Of a stretch of 40,018 nt of DNA, positions 18,429-26,323 are shown piece after piece. How positions within the stretch are numbered: position 1 is the stretch's first letter; every line of letters starts with the position of its first letter. The translations under genes were made by a program, and so were the position numbers. The stretch comes from Alphaproteobacteria bacterium (GTDB taxonomy: Bacteria > Pseudomonadota > Alphaproteobacteria > Micavibrionales > Micavibrionaceae): the NCBI GenBank assembly GCA_020442475.1, contig JAGRKA010000015.1:1-40018 (forward strand), read 5' to 3'. The notes under the pieces were generated by a model. The model was not told where the DNA came from, searched no databases, and saw only the letters and a program-made list of their open reading frames with translations.

Positions 18429-19340
18429 TTAAGCTTGAGCGGTGCCGGTTTTCCGGGTTTTTTTAGTCTTGCCCGTATCGCTGCAGCAGGCGCTTTTATC
18501 CATCAGCAATCCTAAGATTCGCCCAATCGTTTCCGGCAGTTCAGCGCGCGGCACGACCTGATCGACAATCCCGTGCTCCAGAAGATATTCTGCTGTCTGG
18601 AAATTTTCCGGTAAAACTTCGCGGACCGTTTCCTCAATCACGCGCCGCCCGGCAAAGCCGATCATCGCACCCGGCTCGGCCAGATGGATATCGCCGACCA
18701 TTGCAAAAGACGCGCTCACCCCGCCGGTCGTGGGGTCAGTCAACAGGACGATATAAGGCAACCTTGCCTCTTTGACCATTTCTACGGCGATAATTGACCG
18801 CGGCATCTGTACCAAAGAGAGCATACCCTCTTGCATGCGCGCGCCCCCCGAAGAGGGGATAACGACCAGAGCGGACCCGCTTGCAACGGCCTCTTCCGCA
18901 GCCCTCACGATTGCTTCACCAACGCCTGCACCCATCGAGCCGCCCATAAAGCTAAAATTAAAGGCTGCAATGACAGTTTTTTGTCCGCAAATCGTACCCT
19001 TAGCTAGCGTAATGGCCTCTTTTAGATTCGTTTTAGCCTGCGCATCGCGCAAACGGTCGGCATATTTCTTCCGATCCTTGAATTTCAACGGGTCAAATGG
19101 GACTTTCGGCAGCTCCAGCGTCTCATAGGTCCCGTTATCGAACAGCATTCCAAGACGTTTTTTCACTGTTATGCGCATATGATGGCCGCAATGATAGCAG
19201 ACATTTAAAGCCTCATCGAGATCACGGTGAAAGAGCATCCCTTCGCAGGACGGGCATTTCGTCCAGAGATTGTCAGGCACCTCTTTCTGCGGAACAAGCG
19301 AGCGGATGCGAGGGCGTATAAAGTCTGTTAACCAGTTCAT
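18429..19340 (-). CDS. accD: Acetyl-CoA carboxylase carboxyltransferase beta subunit
   Basis: This 303-residue protein, with AccA, transfers CO2 from carboxybiotin to acetyl-CoA to make malonyl-CoA for fatty-acid synthesis. The N-terminal zinc ribbon is intact: Cys29, Cys32, Cys48 and Cys51 in KCPSCEGMLF and VCYHCGHHMR. The crotonase-like carboxyltransferase core follows, with SSGGARMQEGMLSL and DPTTGGVSASFAM. A short Lys/Thr tail ends the protein. It lies between trpA (57 bases upstream) and folC (6 bases downstream), the conserved alphaproteobacterial arrangement. Confidence 0.97.
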   Translation of the reverse strand: MNWLTDFIRPRIRSLVPQKEVPDNLWTKCPSCEGMLFHRDLDEALNVCYHCGHHMRITVKKRLGMLFDNGTYETLELPKVPFDPLKFKDRKKYADRLRDAQAKTNLKEAITLAKGTICGQKTVIAAFNFSFMGGSMGAGVGEAIVRAAEEAVASGSALVVIPSSGGARMQEGMLSLVQMPRSIIAVEMVKEARLPYIVLLTDPTTGGVSASFAMVGDIHLAEPGAMIGFAGRRVIEETVREVLPENFQTAEYLLEHGIVDQVVPRAELPETIGRILGLLMDKSACCSDTGKTKKTRKTGTAQA

Positions 19341-19397
19341 AAAAGCCAGATATTTTCTTAAAACAGAGGTGTTTTATCGACGTTTCAACATAAAAAG

Positions 19398-20177
19398 TCA
19401 AGGGCGAAGGGCGCCGGATAGTGCCCGGACCTGATCCGCAACAGCCGATACGTCCTGCGTTTCCTTGAAATTTTCAACAATTGAGGAGCCGACGACAACT
19501 GCATTACCAACCCGGCCCATCCGTGCCGCATCCTCCGGCGTTTTGATCCCGAAACCGATCGCGATCGGTAAATCCGTGTGCTTGCGAATCGTTTCAATAT
19601 GCGGCTCCAGCGCTTCCAGATTCGCGCTGGCCGCCCCTGTTACGCCTGTGATCGACACATAATAAAGAAAGCCGCCCGCCCCATCCAAAAGCTTCATCAA
19701 GCGCTTTTCATCTGTAGTCGGCGTAATCAGACGAATCATAGAAAGCCCGTGTGCAGACAAGGCCGCCCGCAGCTCTGCGTCCTCTTCCGGCGGAATATCA
19801 ACGATAATCGTCCCATCCACCCCGGCATCCGCAGCATCTTTTGCAAAAGCCTCAAAGCCGTAAGCCATGACCGGGTTGGCGTAACCCATTAAAACCACAG
19901 GCGTATCCTGATTGTCTTCCCTGAAGGCGCGCACCATCTCCAGCGTGCGGCGCATGTTCGCACCCGCCTCCAGCGCTCTTTGGCTGGCAAGCTGAATAAC
20001 GGGCCCGTCAGCCATCGGATCGGTAAAGGGCATTCCAAGCTCGATAATATCCGCGCCTGCACCGGGCAAAGCCTTCATCAGTGCCAGACTCTTATCATGA
20101 TCCGGATCGCCTGCCGTCGTAAAGGTGACAAGGGCAGGGCGGTCCAGTGATTTAAATATGCGGTCGAGGCGGGTCAT
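19398..20177 (-). CDS. trpA: Tryptophan synthase alpha subunit
   Basis: This 259-residue TIM-barrel protein converts indole-3-glycerol phosphate to indole and glyceraldehyde 3-phosphate. The catalytic Glu and Asp are in IIELGMPFTDPMADGP. The phosphate-binding loops GVTGAASANLEAL and GFGIKTPEDA are intact. Its normal partner trpB is usually directly upstream, often overlapping. Here a cold-shock gene sits there instead and trpB is not in the window, so TrpB must be encoded elsewhere. Confidence 0.96.
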   Translation of the reverse strand: MTRLDRIFKSLDRPALVTFTTAGDPDHDKSLALMKALPGAGADIIELGMPFTDPMADGPVIQLASQRALEAGANMRRTLEMVRAFREDNQDTPVVLMGYANPVMAYGFEAFAKDAADAGVDGTIIVDIPPEEDAELRAALSAHGLSMIRLITPTTDEKRLMKLLDGAGGFLYYVSITGVTGAASANLEALEPHIETIRKHTDLPIAIGFGIKTPEDAARMGRVGNAVVVGSSIVENFKETQDVSAVADQVRALSGALRP

Positions 20178-20272
20178 ATATTTTACGGTGCGTTGATCAA
20201 TCTCGCACCGCTTTTACATCAAACGGCCATACGGCATCAAGATATTAATAGGATAAACCTTGAGAGCAGGCT

Positions 20273-20782
20273 CTAGCGAACGATTTCAAGATCAACGGCC
20301 TCGCGGCCCTTTTCAACGGCCTTGAGAGTCACCTTGACCCGCTGACCGGCTTCAAGTTCCTCGATTTCAAGCTTATCGAGTAATGTCTTATGGATAAAAA
20401 TATCCTTCATCCCGTCATCGGGAATGATAAAGCCAAAACCCTGTTCGGCCTTGTACCATTTGACAAGACCGCCCATAGAGACAGTTCCGTCTTTTTCGCT
20501 GGATTCAGGCATCATATTGACGGCGCCTTGTTCGAGCACCTCGGTCACAGCTTTGACCTGTTTGCCTTTTGGCCCGTTAAAGAGCGTGCACATCAAAATA
20601 GCACCCTCACCGATGGCATGGAGTCCGGCTTGTTGCAAAGTCGTAATGTGCAAAAATGCGTCAAAACTGCCGTCTTCGGGAACAACAAACCCGAAACCTT
20701 TTGTTCCGTTGAACCATTTAAGCTGCATTTTGACAGATGTCGCCTCTTCCTCCGGAAGGGCTTTGTCATGGCTGGTCGACAA
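20273..20782 (-). CDS. Double cold-shock-domain protein
   Basis: This ~169-residue protein has two CSD units: residues ~19-80 (QLKWFNGTKGFGFVVPEDG, FLHITTL) and ~104-169 (LVKWYKAEQGFGFIIPDDG, IFIHKTLL). Both keep the RNP1-like KGFGF/QGFGF and RNP2-like FLH/FIH motifs that bind single-stranded RNA or DNA. Two-domain CspD-like proteins are common in alphaproteobacteria and are often induced in stationary phase. The start is uncertain: TTG 20782 gives 169 residues, while ATG 20728 (151 residues) begins right at the first domain but has its GGAGG too far upstream. It is divergent from the acyl-CoA ligase gene. Confidence 0.9.
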   Translation of the reverse strand: MSTSHDKALPEEEATSVKMQLKWFNGTKGFGFVVPEDGSFDAFLHITTLQQAGLHAIGEGAILMCTLFNGPKGKQVKAVTEVLEQGAVNMMPESSEKDGTVSMGGLVKWYKAEQGFGFIIPDDGMKDIFIHKTLLDKLEIEELEAGQRVKVTLKAVEKGREAVDLEIVR

Positions 20783-20996
20783 GGCTATATTTTCCCCAAA
20801 ATTTCACGCAAGAACGTCTACACAGGAACGCAGAAAGGCAAATCACTTCTCACGATAATGCATGATTCCAGCCCCAAAATCCAGCCCGTTTTGTCATTTT
20901 TACAACCTTAGGTTTTTTTGGCGTAAAGTTGCACTTTTAAAAGTTCTTTTTAGAACCGGGCTGCTTTACAATAGAAAGCAGCATATAAAAATATAA

Positions 20997-22697
20997 ATGG
21001 GTATCTTGATGCATGATATGTCCTACCCTTGGCTAGCCTCTTATCCTGAAAATATCCTCTGGGATCAGCCTATAGAGCCGCGCTCTATGAACAATGTTTT
21101 TGAAGAAACGGTTCTAAAATTTGGGACACGGCCAGCTTTTGACTTTCTCGGCAAAAAGTGGAGCTGGGCGCAAATGGGCGGGCAAGTCAAGGCTTTTGCC
21201 GCCGGTTTGCAAAAACTGGGCGTTCGTAAAGGTGATAAGGTGGGGTTGTTTCTACCGAACTCGCCGACTTATCTGATCGCCTATTACGCGGCGCTAAAAA
21301 TCGGTGCGGTCGTCGTCAATTTTAATCCGCTTTATGCCGAGCGGGAATTGCAGCATCAGATTGAGGATAGTGAAACGGATATTCTTATCACGTTCGATCT
21401 GTCGATCACGTATGATAAAGCAATCAAGATGCTGCACAATACACGGCTGGAAAGGCTTATTATCGCACGCTTTGCAGATATTTTACCTTTCCCGAAAAAT
21501 ATCCTCTTCTCACTTTTCAAAAGCGGTGAAATCGCAAAAATAGAGCCTGATAAGCGGATTTTCAGCTTTCGGGATGTGGCTTCCTCTCAAAATATCGCAC
21601 CTGAACCGGTCGAGATAAATCCGGTGGAAGATCTGGCTGTTCTACAATATACGGGCGGGACAACGGGCGTTCCCAAGGGCGCAATGCTGACCCATATGAA
21701 TATTTACGCCAATACGCTTCAATCTCTGTACTGGTTTACGGATGTAAAGCCGGGTGAGCAGAAAATGCTGGGCGTTTTACCGTTTTTCCATGTCTTTGCC
21801 ATGACGACCATTATGAATTTTAGTGTCATGGCCGGATTTGAGATCATCGCCATGCCGCGCTTTGACCTGAAAGATACGCTTGAGGCAATCAGCCGGAAAA
21901 GGCCGCATTTCTTCCCGGCGGTCCCCGCTATTTACAACGCAATAAACAACCACACGGGCCGTGAGCGTTACGATCTGTCTTCTTTGGAATATTGTATATC
22001 GGGCGGCGCACCTTTGCCGGTTGAGGTCAAAAAAACATTTGAGGCCGGAACAGGATGTATTGTAATCGAAGGATATGGCCTTTCCGAATCGTCTCCAGTT
22101 GTTACCGCCAACCCTGTGCATGGTGACAACGTTGCCGGGTCTATCGGTTTGCCCTTACCGCAAACGATCGTGGAAATCGTTGATATTCAGGATAAAACAA
22201 CCCTTCTTCCTCCCGGAGAGCGGGGCGAGCTGTGCATACGCGGGCCGCAGGTTATGAAAGGTTATTGGAACAAACCGGAAGCCACCGCAGAGACGATACG
22301 CGAGGGGCGGCTCCATACAGGCGATATCGCGGTTATGGACGAGCGGGGCTATGTCTTCATTGTAGACCGGCTGAAGGATATGATCATCACGAACGGCTAT
22401 AATGTCTATCCGCGCAATGTTGAGGAAGCGATTTATCTGCACCCCAATGTCGAAGAGTGTATTGTGGCTGGCTTACCCGACACGCAGCGCGGTGAAATCG
22501 TCAAAGCCTGGATCAAGCTGAAAGAAGACCGGGAGTTAACCGGACAGGACCTCAAGACCTTCTTGCAGGATAAAATCTCACCGATGGAGATTCCCAAACG
22601 CATTGAATTCCGTAACGAGCCACTTCCCAAAACGATGATCGGGAAACTCTCTCGCAAGGATGTCGTGGCTCAAGAGCTTGAAAAAAAGCAGGATTAG
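20997..22697 (+). CDS. fadD: Long-chain fatty-acid-CoA ligase
   Basis: This 566-residue ANL-family enzyme activates fatty acids with ATP and CoA. The adenylation P-loop is YTGGTTGVPKGAMLTH (~220), with EGYGLSESSPVV, the hinge region HTGDIAVMDERGYVFIVDR, and the C-terminal LPKTMIGKLSRK containing the catalytic lysine. This agrees with full activity and with FadD length (~560). Three ATGs lie close together (20997, 21009 and 21018) and none has a clear ribosome site, so the exact start is open. The gene is alone between divergent csp and convergent tRNA-Arg. FadD is the best fit, but other acyl-CoA ligases cannot be excluded. Confidence 0.9.
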   Translation: MGILMHDMSYPWLASYPENILWDQPIEPRSMNNVFEETVLKFGTRPAFDFLGKKWSWAQMGGQVKAFAAGLQKLGVRKGDKVGLFLPNSPTYLIAYYAALKIGAVVVNFNPLYAERELQHQIEDSETDILITFDLSITYDKAIKMLHNTRLERLIIARFADILPFPKNILFSLFKSGEIAKIEPDKRIFSFRDVASSQNIAPEPVEINPVEDLAVLQYTGGTTGVPKGAMLTHMNIYANTLQSLYWFTDVKPGEQKMLGVLPFFHVFAMTTIMNFSVMAGFEIIAMPRFDLKDTLEAISRKRPHFFPAVPAIYNAINNHTGRERYDLSSLEYCISGGAPLPVEVKKTFEAGTGCIVIEGYGLSESSPVVTANPVHGDNVAGSIGLPLPQTIVEIVDIQDKTTLLPPGERGELCIRGPQVMKGYWNKPEATAETIREGRLHTGDIAVMDERGYVFIVDRLKDMIITNGYNVYPRNVEEAIYLHPNVEECIVAGLPDTQRGEIVKAWIKLKEDRELTGQDLKTFLQDKISPMEIPKRIEFRNEPLPKTMIGKLSRKDVVAQELEKKQD

Positions 22698-22700
22698 GTG

Positions 22701-22719
22701 GTTTCAGATAAAATCTGAA
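22701..22719 (+). terminator. Possible terminator hairpin after fadD
   Basis: A perfect 8-bp stem TTTCAGAT / ATCTGAAA with an AAA loop begins 4 bases after the fadD stop. It is AT-rich and lacks a long U tract, so termination is only likely. Confidence 0.4.
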
Positions 22720-22747
22720 ATTCTGAAAGGCTAGGTGCGATATTTAA

Positions 22748-22765
22748 ATGGCGTGCCCCGAAGGA
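22748..22765 (-). repeat. Degenerate copy of the tRNA-Arg 3' end
   Basis: The bases 22748-22765 match 22817-22834, which contain the CCA end and acceptor/T-arm of tRNA-Arg, at 15 of 18 positions. On the minus strand the copy ends GGGGCACGCCA and is preceded by a TTCG, like the T loop. It may be a decayed tRNA fragment or an old integration scar 69 bp from the gene. Confidence 0.35.
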
Positions 22766-22817
22766 CGAAGTCCGAACTCTTTAAAAAATAGGGTGAGGTG
22801 TTCGAACAAAGTGAGAA

Positions 22818-22893
22818 TGGCGCGCCCGGGAGGATTCGAACCTCCGACACCTGGCTCCGGAAACCAGTGCTCTATCCCCTGAGCTACGGGCGC
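22818..22893 (-). tRNA. tRNA-Arg (anticodon CCG)
   Basis: The 76-base minus-strand sequence folds as a tRNA. The acceptor stem is GCGCCCG/CGGGCGC, the D arm is AGCUCAGGGGAUAGAGC, the anticodon stem CUGGU/GCCAG closes the loop UUCCGGA (CCG at 34-36, reading CGG), and the T arm is GGAGG-UUCGAAU-CCUCC. An encoded CCA follows discriminator G. It lies 34 bases downstream of the ABC ATPase gene on the same strand. Confidence 0.97.
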
Positions 22894-22927
22894 TTGCGGG
22901 GGTGATAACGCAAGTACAAGTACAGCG

Positions 22928-23866
22928 TTACCCATGCCGTGTCAATTGCAGGAATACGTCTTCCAGATCGCTTTCGGCGGTCGAGATATCCGCAATGCCG
23001 TAACCTGCCCCCTGAAGAGCCTCTATCATGCTGCCAACCGTCTGCTCCGCCGGGCTGTAAGAGAGCACCAACGTCCGGCGGCCCTCCCTCTTCGCCCCCA
23101 GCGCTGCAAGTCCTTCAGGAACAGCCTCTACGGGGCGATCAAGACGAAAATGGATTTCTTTATTATCAAGCCGGGAGAGGAGTGTTTCCTTATCTTCACA
23201 GACGATCACACGGCCTTCATTGATGATTGCAATCTCATCACATAGTGACTCGGCTTCTTCGAGATAGTGCGTTGTCAGCAGAATCGTGACCCCTTGGGCA
23301 TTCAAAGCCCGTACATTGTCCCAGAGCTGGCGGCGCAGATCGACATCCACCCCTGCGGTCGGCTCATCTAAAACCAAAATAGGCGGAGAATGCACCATGG
23401 CTTTAGCGACCATCAGCCTGCGCCGCATCCCGCCGGAAAGGCTGCGCGTATACGCTTCAGCCTTATCGGCCAACCCAACCGTCTCCAAAATCTCCATGGA
23501 ACGGCGCTCCTTCTTCGGCACGCCGTACAGCCCGGCCTGAAGATCCAGCAATGCGCGCGGCGTAAAGAACGGATCGTAATTGATTTCCTGCGGAACAACA
23601 CCGATTGCCGCCTTGGCGCCACGTGAATCCGTATCGATATCCCGGCCCCAGATACGGACCTGTCCGGATGTTTTCACGACCAGTCCGGCCATAATATTGA
23701 TGATGGTGGATTTTCCTGCACCGTTTGGTCCTAAGAGGCCGAAAATCGAGCCTTTCCGGATCGACAAATCAACGCCCTTCAGCGCTTCCTTACCCGGCTG
23801 GCCGCGTGAAGGCCTGTAGGTCTTGCGTAAATCCTTAATCTCGATGGCATAATCAGGCTGTGTCAT
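22928..23866 (-). CDS. ABC transporter ATP-binding protein (ABC-2 export type)
   Basis: This 312-residue protein has Walker A GLLGPNGAGKST (43-54), Q-loop VVPQEINYD, signature LSGGMRRRL, Walker B ILVLDEPTAGVD and switch LTTHYLEEAE. The C-terminal ~80 residues are the accessory domain of DrrA/CcmA/YadG-like exporters. I chose ATG 23866, which has GAGGCGG upstream and directly precedes the domain. A longer frame would overlap the neighbouring hydrolase. It follows the hydrolase by 13 bases. The ABC-2 permease that normally accompanies such ATPases is not adjacent: the next element is a tRNA. Confidence 0.92.
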   Translation of the reverse strand: MTQPDYAIEIKDLRKTYRPSRGQPGKEALKGVDLSIRKGSIFGLLGPNGAGKSTIINIMAGLVVKTSGQVRIWGRDIDTDSRGAKAAIGVVPQEINYDPFFTPRALLDLQAGLYGVPKKERRSMEILETVGLADKAEAYTRSLSGGMRRRLMVAKAMVHSPPILVLDEPTAGVDVDLRRQLWDNVRALNAQGVTILLTTHYLEEAESLCDEIAIINEGRVIVCEDKETLLSRLDNKEIHFRLDRPVEAVPEGLAALGAKREGRRTLVLSYSPAEQTVGSMIEALQGAGYGIADISTAESDLEDVFLQLTRHG

Positions 23867-23879
23867 GATGGAAGCCGCC

Positions 23880-24830
23880 TCACTGCGGCCCCTGATAGGT
23901 CGCATCCTCGCCGATCCAACGTACAAAACCGTTTCCGGAGAGCCAGTCTCTTGCCTTTTCATCCTCTTTCAGGAAAGCATCCCAAAAGGCCAGCGAGCCG
24001 ATATTGATGATCTCTTCATGCCGATCACGCAGCGCGTTGCGGCCAAGCTTTCCGCGCGTGCCGTTATAGACCATATGATCCCCGCCCTTTTTGATCAGAA
24101 GATGCTTTTCCGGGTGAGCGCTATACTCATGGACGGCCAGCCGCTCCTTATAGCCGAAATTCTCAATCGGGGAATCGTCTTCCGTGCCTGTCATGTGAAA
24201 AACAGGCACGGCAATCGGGGCATACAGTGCATCGGGCGGCGCATCACTGATATGGGCAATCGGCACGGGACTGTAAAAAATGGCCGCTTTAAAGCGCTCG
24301 TCGCGGTAACTGGACAAGATATCCTCTTCGTTCGGGAATGTCTGTCCGGCCATAACCTGCGCCGTCATGGAGCCAAAAGAGTGCCCGCCGATTCCGGGCC
24401 TCTCCAGATCCATAAAGCGGCCAATATCCGGATTATCAGCAGCCCAGCCTTCAAGCGCATCCAGCGTAAAGGGCACATCCTTAAAGCGTGCCAGTGTTGC
24501 TTCGCGCGGGACCTTAAGCTTACGCAGAATATCCCATGGATGGCCGCCCTTACCTTCCCACAAGCGGCTGTCCGTGCCCTCATGGCTCATATGCACGATG
24601 ACATAGCCGTAAGAGGCCAGAAAGCGCGAGAGAAAACCTGCCCCGTCGCGGTTGCCGCCGAAACCGTGCGACCACAGGATAACCGGGAGCTTTTCCCCTT
24701 GATAATCGGCCGGGTGGTAGATTTTATAGGGAACGACACGCCCGCCGCGCGCTTCATCTATAAACTCGCCTTTTTTCAGGAGAACCTTGAACGGTCCACC
24801 ATCCGTTTGAATATCGTTGCTCCAAAACAT
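23880..24830 (-). CDS. Alpha/beta hydrolase, dienelactone hydrolase / PAF-acetylhydrolase-like
   Basis: This 316-residue cytoplasmic-looking hydrolase has oxyanion-hole motif SHGFGG (54-59), nucleophile elbow GGHSFGS with Ser151, a likely acid at Asp218/219 in TGTEDDSP, and His252 in KGGDHMVYNG. The layout resembles predicted acetylhydrolase or dienelactone-hydrolase-like proteins acting on small esters. The substrate cannot be deduced. It lies between sspB (12 bases) and the ABC ATPase (13 bases) in one transcript. Confidence 0.85.
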   Translation of the reverse strand: MFWSNDIQTDGGPFKVLLKKGEFIDEARGGRVVPYKIYHPADYQGEKLPVILWSHGFGGNRDGAGFLSRFLASYGYVIVHMSHEGTDSRLWEGKGGHPWDILRKLKVPREATLARFKDVPFTLDALEGWAADNPDIGRFMDLERPGIGGHSFGSMTAQVMAGQTFPNEEDILSSYRDERFKAAIFYSPVPIAHISDAPPDALYAPIAVPVFHMTGTEDDSPIENFGYKERLAVHEYSAHPEKHLLIKKGGDHMVYNGTRGKLGRNALRDRHEEIINIGSLAFWDAFLKEDEKARDWLSGNGFVRWIGEDATYQGPQ

Positions 24831-24842
24831 AGGGAGGAGAGC

Positions 24843-25340
24843 CTACTTCTTGCGGAACTTGTCGAGCGAAACGACCTCGCCCGTCCCGCCGCCTTTTCCG
24901 CCGCCGGAACCGTCATCATCCGGCCCGCCTTCTTCATCATCGACCAGCGCAGCCAGATCGGCCTCGTCGATCGCTTCACCCAGCGGCTGAAACTGAAGGG
25001 CAAAATTCACGGACGGGTCGGCGAATATGCTGATGGCGGCCAAAGGAATCACCAGCTTTTCCGGGACGTTGTTAAAGGACAGTGTTACACCCATCTTCGT
25101 ATCGTCTACAAACAGGTCGGAGAATTGATACTGCAAAACGATCGTCATCTCACCCGGATAGCGGTCGCGCAAATAGTCCGGAATCTTAACCCCGTTATAA
25201 TCCGTCAGAAACGTAATGTAGAAATGGTGCTCGCCGGGCAGGCCATGCTCTATGACCTCTTCGACAGATTGCTTCACAACGCCGCGCAGGGCGTTCTCAA
25301 CCATCTTATCGTAGCGCAATATGTCTTTGTCGATCATCAT
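24843..25340 (-). CDS. sspB: ClpXP adaptor SspB, alphaproteobacterial type
   Basis: This 165-residue protein delivers ssrA-tagged and other substrates to the ClpXP protease. The N-terminal SspB fold contains the substrate-groove segment GEHHFYITFLTDYNGVKIP and the strand region MTIVLQYQFSDLFVDD. An acidic, Gly-rich linker follows (~133-152), then the C-terminal ClpX-binding tail VVSLDKFRKK. The start is ATG 25340 or the ATG directly after it. It is the first gene of the sspB-hydrolase-ABC ATPase unit. Confidence 0.93.
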   Translation of the reverse strand: MMIDKDILRYDKMVENALRGVVKQSVEEVIEHGLPGEHHFYITFLTDYNGVKIPDYLRDRYPGEMTIVLQYQFSDLFVDDTKMGVTLSFNNVPEKLVIPLAAISIFADPSVNFALQFQPLGEAIDEADLAALVDDEEGGPDDDGSGGGKGGGTGEVVSLDKFRKK

Positions 25341-25426
25341 GGTCTAATAAATGGCAGTTTTTTGCACAGGAAATCAAGCGTGGACCGCTTGTTTTTATGA
25401 ATCGCACAGAAAATACAGGAAAAGCC

Positions 25427-25457
25427 AGAGATGAATGGTGTCTTTCTCATCATCTCT
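25427..25457 (-). terminator. Possible terminator after the TauE/SafE gene
   Basis: AGAGATGA (25427-25434) pairs with TCATCTCT (25450-25457) across a 15-base loop. On the minus strand the hairpin lies 37 bases after the exporter stop and is followed by GGCTTTTCC. The loop is long and the U tract short, so confidence is low. Confidence 0.3.
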
Positions 25458-25494
25458 GTGGACAAAACCAAAAGACCATAAGGCCAAGACCCAT

Positions 25495-26313
25495 CTATAT
25501 AGAAAAATCCGCAAAAACCTCACTCAGCATTTTAATAGCGATCATCAGCATAAAGACTGAAAAAGCCCGCTTAAGCTTTGGAACCGGGAGACTGTGGGCC
25601 ACCATCGCTCCCAAGGGTGCAAAAACCATGCTGGTGAGAATAATGGTCCCGAAAGCCGCCAGATTCAAATAGCCCAGACTAAAAGGCGGTAAATGCGTGT
25701 CCTCCAGACCGATATACCAGAACCCCAGCGCACCGAAAACTGCGATAAAGGGACCGATCGCCGCGGCAGTTGCAATAGCCCTGTGTATTGTGACGTTACA
25801 AATCGTCATAAAAGTAACGTTCTGGACTCCGCCCCCTACACCCATCATCGTCGCCAGACAGGCATTGGCCGCCGCGATCAGGGTAAACCAAGGCTGTTTT
25901 GGCATAGTCTGGAAAATATGCGTTTTATGGACCCTTAAAAGCATATAGCTGCCGAAAAAAATCTGGGATGCTGCAAAAACGATCTTCAAAATCGTGGTGC
26001 CGACCGCACCAGCCAACAATGTCCCGATCCCGACACCGAGAAAAACCCCGGGTAAAAAGCCCCTGAGAAGCTTCAAATCAACGGCCCCCTTCTTGTAATG
26101 CGCGAACGCCGAAGAGGCGCCTGTGAAAATAATCGTCAGAAGCGAGGTGCCGACGGCGATATGCATGGCATTTTCATGAAAACCGAAATGTTTGAGGATA
26201 TAATACAGGCCGGGAACAAAAATCGCGCCCCCTCCCAGACCGAGTAAACCGGCTATGAACCCTCCGGCTACGCCCAATGAGAGGAGCAAAAGCGCAATAT
26301 AAAATAATTCCAT
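25495..26313 (-). CDS. TauE/SafE family membrane transporter
   Basis: This 272-residue integral membrane protein has about eight hydrophobic helices in two halves. The family hallmark Gly-rich segments GGFIAGLLGLGGGAIFVPGL (N-terminal) and MMGVGGGVQNVTFM (C-terminal) are present. Members move sulfite, sulfoacetate or other organic anions across the inner membrane; the substrate here is not evident. It follows the ArnT-like gene by 10 bases and is the last gene of that transcript. Confidence 0.9.
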   Translation of the reverse strand: MELFYIALLLLSLGVAGGFIAGLLGLGGGAIFVPGLYYILKHFGFHENAMHIAVGTSLLTIIFTGASSAFAHYKKGAVDLKLLRGFLPGVFLGVGIGTLLAGAVGTTILKIVFAASQIFFGSYMLLRVHKTHIFQTMPKQPWFTLIAAANACLATMMGVGGGVQNVTFMTICNVTIHRAIATAAAIGPFIAVFGALGFWYIGLEDTHLPPFSLGYLNLAAFGTIILTSMVFAPLGAMVAHSLPVPKLKRAFSVFMLMIAIKMLSEVFADFSI

Positions 26314-26323
26314 ATAATTTTCT

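Noticed and set aside
23865..25400. A 511-codon open frame on the plus strand
   Set aside because: It is the antisense shadow of the ABC start region, the alpha/beta hydrolase and sspB, all of which have intact family motifs on the minus strand. The frame has no recognisable domain and no ribosome site.
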